From Gentiana macrophylla (Eukaryota > Streptophyta > Magnoliopsida > Gentianales > Gentianaceae): a stretch of DNA of 64,000 bases. The DNA is taken from assembly GCA_026214975.1 (NCBI GenBank), contig JAOBSW010000948.1, forward strand, positions 186,001-250,000. The letters run 5' to 3'. Position numbers and translations under genes: made by a program. This document shows, piece after piece, positions 42,903 through 56,639 of this stretch (position 1 is the stretch's first letter; every line of letters starts with the position of its first letter). The notes beneath the pieces are model-generated. The model was not told where the DNA came from and searched no databases. It was given only the letters and a program-made list of their open reading frames with translations.

Positions 42903-43556
42903 TGATGATAGCCGACTCGAACTACGTCACGTGTCATCCTTTTAAGTCGTATAATAGATGACTAGCCTCTAAACGTAAGGGCCAGGAGCCACAACGATAT
43001 ACCTAAGGGTAAGTCCCTAACCCTAGGTGGGAGATCGGCAAAGGCTCCTCCTCCAGCCGCCGCAGGTCGGCCAAGGCCTGGTGAAGAGGAGCTTCACAGT
43101 TCGCCATAGTGGCCTTGGAGGGCTCGGTGCAGAACGCTCAGAGCAACCCCGGTAGTTATTCCACATGCTAGATAACTATAGATAAATAAGGAAAGAATCC
43201 TAAGTCTTGAAGACTGTGATCTTGATATTTAAATATATCCATAATTATCCCTAAATCATTGGGATTTATGCGTGTATATCCTTAAGGAAATAATATTAGT
43301 AATAATAATGTAATTCCTTGCATGAAAATGGAAGAGATAAATCATCCCCTTTCAACCCTAAGGAACTACGAAAGACTTGATTCCAATTCACTATTGGATA
43401 CGTAGGCAACTCACGGGAAATAACTCGAGAGCTCAGTCTAAAATACACCAAAAACACCTCCCTATTAATACGATTTATGGTTCTTTGGATTTAGGATCGT
43501 TGTCACAAAAGTAAATTGGCCCGGATTAATTAATAGACGAAACCCAGCATTGTCCA
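42903..43556 (+). repeat. E3 5' LTR (right boundary approximate)
   Basis: Starts TGATGATAGC and matches the visible 3' LTR for about 370 bases. The end is placed before TTGGCACAAG, a possible PBS at 43557. Confidence 0.7.
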
Positions 43557-43626
43557 TTGGCACAAGAAGGAGGGCCTTCTTTTCTGATAAAGCAAACTAA
43601 AAATCCCAGAATTCTCGTGATCAACA

Positions 43627-45185
43627 ATGGCTAAAAACACCGGTAAGAAGACTATAGATCCGTCTCAACACGGTGGAGCTGCTGGGGCCACCCAAAGAGA
43701 AGACCACGCTACGGCCACTCAAAAAAAAGCAAACATCGCTGAACATCAAACTCAACAGCCTAATCCGGCCTTTCAGGACCCAGCCAACCAGGCGTTGGTT
43801 ATAGCCCTGAAAAACATAGACATTATCACCTTTAAGGTCATACTAGGGGAAACCATCAAAGGAAGGGATCCTCCAGAAGTTTCAGAAATAGATCTCCATC
43901 AGGCTGCTTATAAAAAGCTGGAGGTCATGGAGTCTAGTACGCACACGGAGCACAGAAACGTGCATCAACCCAACGACACAGATAAGGTCGAACTGGATGC
44001 TCTGCTCGGAAGACGATCAGACGAACTCCTCTGTGTGTTGCCATTCACGGAGTACATCGATAGCTAACCCCGGCCAGCGGGGATTAAGATTACTAAAATT
44101 GAGTTTTATGATGGATCTAAGGATCCTTATGATCATATGCATCTATATATCTCGCATATGAATTTGTACAATGCACCGAATGAGATGAAATGCAAGACTT
44201 TCCCCGCATTGCTAACCGGAAGAGCCAGAGAATGGTTCAATAAGATTCCACCCAGGTCGATTTCCGACTTTGGAACCTTAACTCGGAGTTCATCCATGCT
44301 TTCATCGCAGCTTGTCCCTTTTAGAGAAATCAGACTCATCTCCTCACTTTGAGGCAAAAACAAGATGCGGCAATGCTTCACTTTATAAAGCACTTCAATG
44401 AATAGTCCGCATAGGTGCGGGATACGGATGATCGACTGCAGGTCGCCTCTTTCGTGGCAGGTCTGCGAGAGGGATGGATGCACGCCAAGTTGAACAGAAA
44501 ACTTCCTCAAACAATAGAAGAATGCCTAGACGTGGTCTATAAACACTGCCAAAGAGAGAAGGCAAATATGCTAAAAGGGGAAATGAAAAAAGGTGAAGGA
44601 AAGAAGAAAAAGTCTGCAGACAAGTTAGATAAGAAAAGGAAGTCAATTTGGGACCGGGTAACTGCACCCATCTCAGATCGGCTGGGGAAGAAAGAAGCTC
44701 TGCAGCACAGAGATTTCATCTCCCTGAACAGATCTCGCGAGCAGGTTCTCAAAATTATGAAAAGAAAGGGAATATCAAATGTAACTCCACCCATGAGGGG
44801 ATCCCGAGAAAAGAGAGATCCTAACAAGTTTTGCAAGTACCAAAAAGACATTGGTCATGACTCGGATCAATGTCAGGATCTTATCAGAGATATTGATGCA
44901 GCGGTAATGGAAGGAAATCTAGATGAGGTCGTAGATCGGTCTTATCAGGCCGAACCGTGTGGTCGGTATGAATTCAAGCGTAGGAATAACTACAAAGACA
45001 GAGATAACAGAGATGAGTTTCGACGAAGAAGAGACCACTCACCAGACCCTGATGGCCAGTTGGATAATTGCCCTGTGAACACAATCAATACGATCTCAGG
45101 GGGCCAAACAACACAAGCAGAACTGAGAGTGAGGGCAGTGGCAGGTCTCCTGCCCGTACTCAATCATGAAAAATACAAAGGCTGA
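43627..45185 (+). pseudogene. E3 gag
   Basis: ATG at 43627. First frame to a TAA at 44065, then the capsid domain (44080-44330) with KIEFYDGSKDPYDHM and LLTGRAREWFNKIP, then 44415-45185 with DRLQVASFVAGLREG, a Lys-rich segment and a knuckle-like FCKYQKDIGHDSDQC near 44830. These are Tat-type gag hallmarks. Breaks at 44065, about 44270 and 44401. Known role: particle formation and RNA packaging. Confidence 0.8.
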
Positions 45186-45239
45186 TGGGGGAAGTAACTT
45201 ATAGTCTTAAGGACTCACTCCCCCTGGTTATAAATAATG

Positions 45240-45586
45240 AAGGATTGGTCATAGAAGCATTAATTAATCGTAATCTGACAAAGAGGATTTGTGTGGACAC
45301 AGGCAGTGCTGTGAATGTTCTTTACTACACTGTGTTCTGAGCCATGGGGTTGAAAGACGCCGAACTCACCCCGGAATCGGCTTATTTGTTCGGTTTTGCC
45401 GGACCACCAGTACACCCACTGGGTATGATCAGGCTCCCAACTACTTTCGGAGATGGTACCAAGGGCAAGACCCTGATGGTGAATTATGTGGTGGTGAAAG
45501 CACCCTCAGCATACAATATAATCATAGGAAGACCAACGCTTATCGATCTTCGAGCTGTAATTTCACCATGTCATATTAGTCTGAAG
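45240..45586 (+). pseudogene. E3 protease, interrupted by E4
   Basis: VDTGSAVNVLY with a DTGS catalytic motif (about 45295), an in-frame TGA near 45338, then FGFAGPPVHPLGMI and YNIIIGRPTLIDLRAV. The coding region runs into the E4 insertion at 45586 and resumes at 56635. Known role: aspartic protease for polyprotein cleavage. Confidence 0.8.
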
Positions 45587-47512
45587 TGTTGAAATAGTGT
45601 CCTAAACCCATTCGGGTTGGACCGGATCCGACCGGGTCGGATCATTTTTTACTATTTCTTTATGAATACATATATAATAAATGGCTTTTCTGTTGTCATA
45701 TATTTGTTCTTTTAAAGAACCGATTATGAACTGTTATATGATAACATCCTCAGTATTAAACTATGATAGAGAAACCATGATAGGCGATTATGGTTGATGA
45801 GATCTCTAATCACTTTAATAAGTTTGATACTTAAATGTCTATAGGCTGATGTACTATTAAACAGGGCATTGGTAGTACAAACAGGCTAGCACGTATTAAA
45901 TGTCTTTAAGGGTAGGGATAAATCTCGTCTGTCGAAGTGTAGTGACACTTGGACTGTACGTGGATGTGTATTAGAGAATGTGTATGTTAGACTGACCCAA
46001 TTACACTGTTAAGTGTCAGACTATGTGATGGTTGTGTAATTATCCTTAGGACCAGAGTCTACATGGCATCACGGTGTGGATTGTCATGCTTTGAAACTAT
46101 TGAGGTTTCCATTAGCCATGGTGTGATCATGCAGTAGTGATTGGGTATGATACTGAAGCATGCGGAGTATACATGTTAGGTCGTCTAGGAATTACGTATC
46201 CTATGAGTAGGAGTGAATATCCAAAATGGCCTTCTCATAAGGAATGTCCAGTTCTCGTGAATTTTTTGTAAAACGGGAGTAAATGAGTTATTTTGAGAGA
46301 GCTTGATATCCAGATTATGGGATACGTTCAAGATACGGTCGTATGGATATTACTACACCGATAGGATTCTATTTACACGCTAACCGAGCACATGAATGGT
46401 AGTAGTCATTGCGTATTGACTCTTCCGATGATTGGGGGTCATGGACGTGTTGCTAGACGCTATCCATGATTGTTAGAGGTGAAGGGCATTTTCGTAATTG
46501 CACCTTATGTCTATGGTCAACATATTCGGAAGCCTATCGGGTTACACACATATGAACATCAAGTCGGATTAAAATGTGGTTATAGTTGATGACCAAATAA
46601 GGAAAGAATTTATCTCATGCTATAAAGGTTATAGTGGTAAATTAATATAGTGGTATTTATTTATAATGAATAAATATAATACAAGATATTAATTATGTTG
46701 ATTAATTAAATATATATATTGATACATATGTATTTCGAAATATGTATATATATGATATACATGTATTTTGTAAATTAATTAATCATAGTATTATAATAAT
46801 TAAAGAAAATCTCAATTTCCAAATTAGTGGAAAGGACGCCAAATTCAAAGTGTATAGGATATATTTGGATTGTTCAATTTAATTAATGAGCTTACCATAA
46901 TATTAATATTGGATATTCTTTGATTTTGAAAAAATAGAATTATGGTAATAAGATAAAGATAGTCAATATTAGATATTGAATAATATCTTGGAAATATTTA
47001 ATATAAGATATTAAATAAAAGAGATAAATCAATTAAAGAGTCTTTTCTTATTTTATTAGGAAAAACTTTTCTCTCTCATCAATCTACTAGAAGCTAATCA
47101 CAATCAGTTGGGGAGATAATTGGGGCGCCGCTTTTCCTTATTTAATGGAGGGTTGGCTAGCTCTTTTGTACACCGTAATTCCAAGAGCTAATTGTTCTCG
47201 TGAAAAATAAGAGAGCTTCTTAGAGTGAGATTATAGAGAGAGAAAAGGTCGACCTAGCAGTCGAGTTTTTCTAGTAGCAATCTTTAGCGGGATTCCGGCT
47301 AGGTGCTCGTGTGGATTACTGGTAGAGTCCGGACACCTGGATGGCTCGCACACATCTACTCCTACCGGACGGTCAAAGCATCGATCTTTTAGATCAACCA
47401 AGGTAGTATTATTGTCCCCTCTCTTATATGTTTATTGTTTAAACGAAGTCGATCCTGAATCGGGAAATTAATTTTTGAAATTCCGCTGCGCTACTCGATT
47501 GATTTCCTAACA
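45587..47512 (+). repeat. E4 5' LTR
   Basis: 1926 bp, TG..CA ends, aligning with 54436-56634 along its whole length except for the MITE. Confidence 0.9.
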
Positions 47513-47513
47513 A

Positions 47514-47525
47514 TGGTATCGGAGC
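47514..47525 (+). other. E4 primer binding site
   Basis: TGGTATCGGAGC, one base after the LTR; initiator tRNA-Met type with one mismatch. Confidence 0.8.
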
Positions 47526-50500
47526 GGTCTTCGAGTTTTACCAATAAGCATCCTTTATTCGCGTAGTAAATTAGATCCAATAGATTAAATCATGTTTGAT
47601 ATTGATTCGTAAATAGTGCACATAAAGAGAAAAAAAGGAAGATGAAAGGGCGGAGGCGGCGGCATCACCGACACAGAGACGCCGGCGGCGGCGGCGGATT
47701 ACGGGCAGCCGGCGGCTGTCGGCCGACCCGTCCCCTTTCCCTTTTTAATTTTTGTTTTGTGTATCTTTAATGATTCAATATGGTCTATGGTTGTAATTTC
47801 TTTTTTAATTAGTTGATGTCATGTGACTAACCAATGGCTCAAATAGTTTGGTCATTGGGAAGCCATGTAGCATCACCCAATTCATTGGGAAGAAATAAGA
47901 TTTGGTTATGAACCAATCTAGGGTATTCCAAATTTTTGAAATAGGCCTAGGCCTATTTCAAAATATTAGATTTTAGAAAGGGCCTACGGGCCTAGGCATT
48001 CTCAATAAATATTTAATTTTTGGAAAGGGCCCAGGATGCCTTTAAATTTGGTTTGGACCAAACCAAAGGCATCATTTTGATTAAGAATCAAAAGGAAGAA
48101 ACAAAAGAGACCCACTCGATTTTAATTATTATTTAAAATATTTTAAATTTGAAAAATTTAAACTAAAGTTATTAATTTATTAAGCCTTAATTAATTAATT
48201 GATTGGATGCTTCAATGACGCAAGTAGTTAAAATTTAAATTTTATCTTTTTCATAAGATATTGAGTGTATGGATTAGATAGTAGATATAATATGATTATA
48301 TGGACCCCGATTGATCATGGACTCGACCAATATGATAGATGTGAATGCTTTATTTTCTGTTGGTTTTTATTATTCTCCTAGGCCGTTATGAAGAACATGA
48401 CCTAGTTTTATTTTGCACTATCCCATTCCCGTTAGCTCCCCCCGTCCCCATGTGCGGCAGGTGTAAAATTTATTAGATAGATTTTTATGTAAAAGAAATT
48501 GAAGACAAGGAAGGAGACCAAAAGAAAGGCGATAAAGATCCATGGATATGGCGCAAGTCAAAGATCCATTGGTGGTTGCGGCTACCCTTAGTTGTGGCCC
48601 GCGGTTTTGTCAGTTTGTATTCGAAACCGCACCTAGGAAAAGTCCATGATCATACCGGTTAAATTTATGCGCGGAATGTTGTGTATGTTTTACTTTATAT
48701 GATATTGTAGTAATATGCACGTAATAGATGAGACCGTAATTAAATAAAATTAATTAAGTGAATTAATTTAAGATTACTCCCACGGAAAAAATTGAGTTAT
48801 AATATGTCTCCCAATATTATAGTGACGGTGAAGAGCCCTTGTTCGGATCCAACTGATCGGCCCACGTCGGGAGTTAACCTACATCGGGTATATCGTCTTT
48901 ATCGGGATATGATCGTTATGAGATCTCATGAATACTTGAGTTACGACTCGACTAAGAATCTTGCGGTGATTGGCCCACGTCAGGACCGTCTGATTTTAGA
49001 GACATGAGGTTCAATATCATATAGACGATGTGAATTGTAAAAGAGTTGACTAGTCAAACCACAGGAAGTCTTGTGGGAACAAAATCATAATCCGTCGAAA
49101 TTGACCCGGTCGATCGGCCTACGTCGGGGATCGAGTAAACTAGATAGGATTCCAGCCACTAAAGAATTTTGGAAAATTCTTGAAAGTCAATTGGGAGTAG
49201 TTGATCAGTGGGAGCAAAATCATAATCCCAAAGACCATCTTTGATTTTGCATGTATAAACAACAACACTCTTTTATTTTTATTTTATGTTATAGTTTTAA
49301 CAAACTTTTATATTTATGTTTTAATTCTCGATTAGTAAAACCAAATTATGATTGTTACCATTTGAGAAACGTTGTCAAGTTGGTTAAGTGATTTTAATCC
49401 TTTTAAACAATGAGACGAGCAATCACGTTTTCATAAGTTGAAGACAAGGAGGCTACATATCTGATGGAGTCCTCTAAGACTTTAATTATTAACAGAAGCT
49501 CACATATTGGACATAACGATATCCAATGGGTCACTCTGTCATACGATGATGATTATTCAAACATTAGATGGATTGGATAAGGATGACCACGCCGAATTTT
49601 GGAAAGTTTGTTTTCAAAATTGTAAGATTTAAGTATCGACTTAATTCTTTAATCATTGCTTGATAGTAAATTAAATAGTTCATGTTTGAATATGATTCAA
49701 ATGGTTAAATAGACTATTTAACAAACGTTGGATTTTCTTTATGAAAGAAAATTGAAGACAAAATTTTTGTGATTTTTCTTAAGCCTTATGAAGACTAAAT
49801 TAAGAAAAATTTACAAGAGCTTGAAGGATTAAAATGGAAAGTTAGGGCATGTGCTTAAATAAGAGAACTTGTTGAAATCTCTATTTCAGGCAAGCACGTT
49901 GAGATAAATCTATCTAAACTCAAGTCAACTCTCGGATATATGATATCCTACGAATGTGACTAAATTAGACAGATTAAATACAGATTTGGAAGGTGAAGCA
50001 AACATTGTAACACTTACCATATTCTGAGTCTAGTAAACTGATAAAGGAACTAAATAAATGTTATCATGTTCCGGTTCTTATGAAGAACATATTTTCAGTT
50101 TGATGTTAGGATTTAATGGACAAATTCGATTGTAAAGAATAAATGTTATCCCGATAAAGTTGAACGGTCAATGAATCTGACATACTAGATTGGTATCACT
50201 ATATAATTGATATATTTGATGAAATCTCAACTAAGTATTTGTACGCTTGTTATCCTTAATGTTTGTGGTTGTTCTAGACATAGTCTCTATGAAGGAGAGT
50301 CGTGTGATCAGATGTCATTCTGATGACGTCTGAACCATGTGATTACGAATCATGTGGGTTACACGTATCTTATCCAAAGAGGACTAAAATATCCTTTTAT
50401 GAAAATGGTTATAAAATCTAGAAAAATTGACTAGAGACTAAACATATTGATGTTTGTTGGCTTGTGACAATTTATACCATAAATAATTGTTTATCTCTCT

Positions 50501-51169
50501 CTTGGACTATTTTAGAAATAGTTGAATGTACTTATTGAAGTATGAATATGAGATAAATGAAACTTAGGAATTAATCTTCATTGGATTAAAGCAGTTAATG
50601 ACTGAAGGGTGTTTCAGAAGTCATCTAAAAAGGAATCAGATTCTTCCTAAAAGGATATCATTTTGAGATGCACGATCGGATTGCGTTTCCGAAATGTAAG
50701 CAACACTTTATACGATAAAGTTGTGACGTAAGCCTTGCAAAGACACCTTACCCGGTTTGGGATAGTGCCCTTAATCAAAACACATACTTAACCGAGTTCC
50801 AAAGAATAAGGTTGAATAAATTCTATAGATATGGAAGGGGATAATGTCGAAACCTTAACTGATGATTTGAAGTTGTCATAGGCAAAGTCAGAAAGGCTTG
50901 GAGCCTAGTACGACATATGCAACTTTGTGGAATGTCTTGGCAAGTTTGCTAGATATTGTCTACTCTCCCGTGAAACAAAATGTTTGTCTCCAAACATGCT
51001 CTCTTCTAAATGAGGTATTTCTTCCAAAAGAGATAGTGGGAGTAAATGAGATCTCAAAAGTGTTTGAGAACCACAAGGAGTGATTCAACCATAGGAACGT
51101 GAGCAGACGCCACATAGTAATGAGGTGTAGAACATTGCTCCATGTACACAAATGTTCTATAAGTCTGTG
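47526..51169 (+). other. E4 interior, no usable coding
   Basis: Where gag, protease and integrase should be. No conserved frame. Includes a GGC-rich island (47640-47745) and three TCGGCCCACGTCGGG-like repeats (48857, 48971, 49113). Confidence 0.5.
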
Positions 51170-51338
51170 GCCTGAAAAGGCTGCTGATGTGTTCATCTTG
51201 AAAAATGAATATCTCATGACTTTTGAAGGAATGTTGGAGAGGCAAGATTGAGAGAAATGGCCAGGAGCCATAATATCTGAATTAGATTCCATCAGTGACA
51301 ACCAGGTTGTGAACCAGTCTGTCTTACCTAGAGGGAAT
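51170..51338 (+). pseudogene. E4 pol relic, start of RT
   Basis: Weak but ordered match to the copia RT start (EKW, ISELDSISDNQVV, LPRG), immediately broken by the solo LTR. Continues at 53135. Confidence 0.5.
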
Positions 51339-53134
51339 TGTTAGGTGTAGTGCCCGAAAGACAATTATCTAATTGTTTTATGACAGAATTAATAATTCAT
51401 CTTATTATATGCATGTATGCTTATAATTAAGACACTACTGAAAACCCTAAGTACCTCGTTTATGTAATCACATAACTCAGTGTATGGCTATACACAAGAG
51501 GATTGAGTTAGTGAGATGTACTTAAAATTAACTTAGCCCGTAGCGTTTATTAACTGAGTCACGGGTCTCAAGATTAATTTGCTAATAATGCACCAGAACA
51601 CTTTAGGTGTGACGGTCTTATCCGGATCTATCGGTAATAGGGTACCAAAGTGGGAGCATTTATATATGACGATAATCATATAGGGCTGGACCGATTTGAT
51701 TTGAGTTCTCGATGTATTTCTGTGATCGAGAAGTTTTATCGAATCACAAGACGATCATATATGGATAATCTCAATCCTGAGGTGATCACAGACGGCTGCT
51801 TAGACTAGGGTAGGGTTTGATGTGTTAGTAAGGATCACTTCGTAGTATGTGGTCCGACACTTCTCGTTGGCTCTATCTCGGAATGAGTGAGTAGTCGTGC
51901 TATCACGAATATGGAATCCATTCCTTCCTCGGGAAGCATGCATGCACATTCCCTTATTTGTTAATCCTAGAAACCGACCGATGCGCGTGATTCATATTAT
52001 ATTAGTTATGAACTATTTGGTCACTAGGGGGTTAATGGTAAATAATGATAAGAGGTTTTGAGAAGGTTTACGGAGATATCCCGAATCGAAGCGAGCGATC
52101 TATGGAGGATTTATCCGTATGTAATGATTATATCAGTGGAAGCTTTTCGACTCAAAGTTGAGTGTAAGTTTATATCTATATTCAGCAGAGTTCAGTTTCG
52201 GGTTTATGGTGGTGTAATCCCGGAATTAATAGATTGAATATAATTGTTCGATCTGAAGAATAATTTTATTTAATTTATTGTAGCTACTGAATATGGGTCC
52301 ATGGTCCCCGACGTGGCTCCTAACATGCATATGTTTTCTCGTCGCTTCACCTCAAATTAATATTAAATAGTTGGATTGGACTGTTTAATAGATATGTGGA
52401 TTAATTATTTAGTTGGACTAGATAATTAAATACATAGAATTTTTTTTTCGTGGACTCGACCCAAAAGTGATAAAATGCGTGTGGCCCCTTTTACTAGGGT
52501 TTTGGATGCATTTTTATATTATTATTTGTTGGGAAATACGTCTTCTTGATAAATAATAAGACATGTGATTAAATTATTTATTTGTTAAATAATTTAAGGA
52601 AAAGATATTAGATAGTATCTTTTATATATCCTAATTAATTTGGGAATATTCTAGATTTATCTTTTATGGAAAAGATTTAATTAATTGATTTTGTATTAAT
52701 TGATTAAACCTTGGAGCACAAGGATTACTCTCCTATATAAAGAAAGTTTTCCCAAGCCTTTTCATCATCACATAATTTGGAAAAAATTGAGAAGTACTTG
52801 GCTTTGAATTTTCGGCCTAAGTACTTGGGTTTTGAGTTTTAGAAAAACTTCGGGTTTTTCTAAGGTAGCATATCGAGGAGGTCTGGCGGCTTGAAACACC
52901 ATCCACCTGGTGGTGCTTGGAGACACACGTTGGAAGACTGTGGCTTCTCATCTCAATACTTGGATCTCGGATTGTTCTTGGTGTTTATTCACAATAAACA
53001 GGTAAGCAATCTAAACCCCCTCGTAGGTTTAGATATATTATATTTATGTATTTTGGTTGACTAGATCTAGATCTTATACTTTCCGCTGCGTAATCGGGTG
53101 GATCTTGATCCATCCGGCGATATTACATCCTACA
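51339..53134 (+). mobile_element. Solo LTR of a related copia family
   Basis: TGTTAGGTGTAGTGCCC at the left, TTCCGCTGCG near the right end and CCTACA at the right. The 7-bp repeat AGGGAAT flanks it (51332-51338; 53136-53142). No PBS, PPT or internal sequence. Confidence 0.75.
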
Positions 53135-54420
53135 AAGGGAATGTCCCTGAAAGGCTGGCATGGATAAGTAATATGATTACCATAAGGCTATAGTGAAGGC
53201 TAAAGGGTACAGGGTGTAAACCTTGTAATTATCTTTATGCTGCCAGTTGAGCCTAGTTATATTCAGACTATGCTTGTTATAACTTCATATCATGCTATAT
53301 GATAGTGTTGAAGACGTTGGGCAAACAGCTCGATGTTCATAGACGATAACATGATATGTGAGCCCACGAGATCCATTTATGGACTCAAACAAGTTTCTCT
53401 AGATAATTTCTTTGTTTGATAATCAAAGGAGTTTGATTTAGTCAAAAGAAGGGATATGCCCAACGTGCAAGATGTATAGTGGGAGTGTGTTACGATTTTT
53501 GAGTAAGGTATTGGATATCTCTCTCGGGAATTATCACCCTTTGTCACGGTCAATTAACGTTTGGTAGTTCAAGGTCTTTACGAAAGCACTTGGATTAGCA
53601 GTTCTTATAATTAGAAATAAGAATCTATAGTATAGATTTAACTGCTGTTAGTTTATAGTTTACCTATATAGATGTGATGCTAAAAGAGTTTAGCATAGAT
53701 CACGACAAGAGATATTGCCAGCATGTGTTCTCAAGATCTATCTATGTTAGAATGTTAGTCCTAAAGATAAGGTGAAAGATTATGCTTATGGAAGGTTTCA
53801 TTTGCTACTGCGATAGGAACCATCAAAAAAGTAATGCCAGACGTTCATAGTCCATGAAGAGTCATGAGCAGGTATGAAAGTAAATCTGGTGAATGTCGAG
53901 AATATCCTTAAACAAGTTAAGGATGGTTTCCTAGTTTATCAAACTTGGTATCGGATAAATATAGATATACAGGCATGTATGCTGAGTCTTATGAAGGCGA
54001 GTGGGAGTTGCAGTCTAGGTTCACAGTCACTTTGATTAAGTGATACTGTGAGCTAAAAATATTTTTAGCAAGAGATCATTGTGAATTCTACAACTAAGCC
54101 AAAACACAGTAGTGCCTTAGAGGCGCAATGGAAGCAATACGTGGATCTTAGAGGTTCATTCCTGAACCTTTCTCGGTTCTTCCATATTTACTATATAGCT
54201 AATATAGTTGTGGATTCATTGCTTGAAGCAATGACCAAAGTCTCATCAGAGATTCATGTGTGCTGAGGCAGTTCCTTTTGACTTGGTCATTTGGAGCATG
54301 GTATGAATATAGTCTGAGTCCCCATAGATAGCGATCCATTCACGGCTAGGGCTGGTTGTGAGTATTGCATGAGATTCTTGTGTGTCAACTTGGTCTTGTG
54401 TGCGCGAGAGATTGGTTTTA
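53135..54420 (+). pseudogene. E4 pol relic, RT to RNase H
   Basis: Ordered traces of copia RT and RNase H in shifting frames: IYGLKQVS (about 53369), SFATAIGTI (about 53797), NILKQVKDGFLVY (about 53902), NSTTKPKHSSALEAQW (about 54081). Each matches the expected position of a conserved copia segment, but spacing is compressed and stops are frequent. No catalytic YVDD is seen. Inferred: the element moved in trans after its pol had decayed. Confidence 0.55.
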
Positions 54421-54422
54421 GG

Positions 54423-54435
54423 CCAAGTGGGAGAT
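54423..54435 (+). other. E4 polypurine tract
   Basis: CCAAGTGGGAGAT just before the 3' LTR, typical of long-LTR copia elements. Confidence 0.8.
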
Positions 54436-56634
54436 TGTTGAAATAGTGTCCTAAACCCAATCGGGTTGGACTGGATCCGACCGGGTCGGATCATTTTTTA
54501 CTATTTCTTTATGATTATACCTATATAATAAATGGCTTTTCTGTTGTCATATATTTGTTCTTTTAAAGAACCAATTATGAATTGTTATATGATAACGTCC
54601 TCAGTATTAAAATGTCATAGAAAAACCATGATAGGCAATTATGGTTGATGAGATCTCTAATCACTTTAATAAGTTGATACTTAAATGTCTCTAGGCTGAT
54701 GTACTATTAAACAGGGCATTGATAGTATAAACAGGCTAGCACATATTAGATGTCTTCTGTCTTTAAGGGCAGGGATAGATCTCGTCTATCGAAGTGTAGA
54801 GACACTTGGACTATACGTGGATGTGTATTAGAGAATGCATACGTTAGACTGACCCACTTACACTGTTAAGTATCATACTATGTGACGGTTGTGTAATTAT
54901 CCTTAGGACCGGAGTCTACATGGCATCACGGTGAGGATTGTCATGCTTTGACACTATTGAGGTTTCTCTTAGCCATGGGGCGATCATGAAGTAGTGATTG
55001 GGTATGATACTGACGCATGCGGAGTATACATGTTAGGTCGTCTGGGAATCGCGTATCCTATGAGTAGGAGTGAATATCCGAAAGGCCCTTCCCATAAGGA
55101 ATGTCTAGTTCTCATGAATCTTTGCAAAGTGGGAGTAAATGAGTTATTCTGAGAGAGCTTGTTATCCAGATTATGGGATACGATCAAGATACGATCGTAT
55201 GGATATTACAACAGCGATAGGATTATATTTACACGCTAACCGAGCACATAAAAGGTAGTAGTCATTGCGTATTGACTCTTCCGATGATTGGGGGTCATGG
55301 ACGTGTTGCTAGACGCTATCCATGATCGTTAGAGGTGAAGGGCATTTTCGTAATTGCACCTTATGTCTACTGCCAACATATTCAGAAGCCTATCGGGTCA
55401 CACACATATGAACATCAAGTCGGATTAAAATATGGTTATAGTTGATGACCAAATAAGGAAAGAATTTATCTCATACTATAAAGGTTATAGTGGTAAATTA
55501 ATATTATGGTATTTATACATTATGAATAAATATAATACAATATATTAATTATGTTGATTAATTAAATATATATATTGATACATATATATTTTGAAATATG
55601 TATATATATGATATACATGTATTTTGCAAATTAATTATTCATACTATTATATTAATTAAAGAAAATCTCAATTCCCAAATTAGTGGGAAGGGACGCCATA
55701 TTTAAAGTGTAAAGGATACATTTGGATTGTGCAATTTAATTATTAAGATTACCATAATATTAATATTAGATATTAATTGATTTTGAAAAAATAGCATTAT
55801 GGTAATAAGATAAAGAGAGTCAATATTATATTTTGACAAATATATTGGAAATATTTAATACTCCCTCCGTCCCAAATTGTTTGGGACATATTCCTTTTAT
55901 GGATGTCCCAAAATATGTCTCATTACTAATGTTTAGATTTAAATTTTCTTCTTAAATGTCAAAAATACCCACATATCAACATTTATTGAAAAATGTAAGG
56001 ACAATATAAAAAGGGGTGTAATTGTAAATTAGTCATGTATTTAATGACTAGACAATGCAATAAATGATGTTTCCTTAAATTTCAAGAGTTCCAAAATGTC
56101 CCAAACAAATTGGGACAGATGGAGTATTAGATATTAAATTAAAGAGATAAATCAATTAACGGATTTTCCTTATTTATTAGGAAAATATTTTCTCTCTCAT
56201 AAATCTACTAGAAGCTAATCCCAATCAGTTGGGGAGATAATTATGGCGCCACTTTTCCTTATTTGAGGGAGGCTTGGCTAGCTCTTTTGTACACCATAAT
56301 TCCAAGAGCTAATTGTTCTTGTGAAAAATAAGAGAGCTTCTTAGAGTGAGATTATAGAGAGAGAAAAGGTCGACCTAGCAGTCAAGTTTTTTCTAGAAGC
56401 AATCCTTGGCGGGATTCCGGCGAGGTGCTCGTGTGAATTACTGGTAAAGGCCGGACACCTGGACGGCTCGTGCACATCTACTCCTACCGGACGGTCAAAG
56501 CGTCGATCTTTTAGATCAACCAAGGTAGTATTACCGTCCCCTCTCTTATATGATTATTGTTCAAATGAAGTCGATCCTTGACCGGGAAATCAATTTTTGA
56601 AATTCCGCTGCGCTACTCGATTGATTTCCTAACA
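54436..56634 (+). repeat. E4 3' LTR with nested MITE
   Basis: Matches the 5' LTR; extra length is due to the Stowaway element at 55861-56124. Confidence 0.9.
55861..56124. mobile_element. Stowaway MITE in the E4 3' LTR
   Basis: CTCCCTCCGTCCCAAAT at the left, ATTTGGGACAGATGGAG-like sequence at the right (actual right end TTGGGACAGATGGAG), TA on both sides. The empty site is seen in the 5' LTR. 264 bp, no ORF. Confidence 0.9.
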
Positions 56635-56639
56635 TGAAG

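Larger units (their letters stand above)
45587..56634 (+). mobile_element. E4: long-LTR Angela-like copia element inserted in E3
   Basis: LTRs of about 1.93 kb (45587-47512; 54436-56634 including a MITE), ends TGTTGAAATAG and TTCCTAACA, PBS for initiator tRNA-Met, PPT AAGTGGGAG. Target duplication TGAAG at 45582-45586 and 56635-56639 is perfect. The internal pol is decayed almost beyond recognition while the LTRs remain similar. Contains a solo LTR (51339-53134). Confidence 0.9.
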
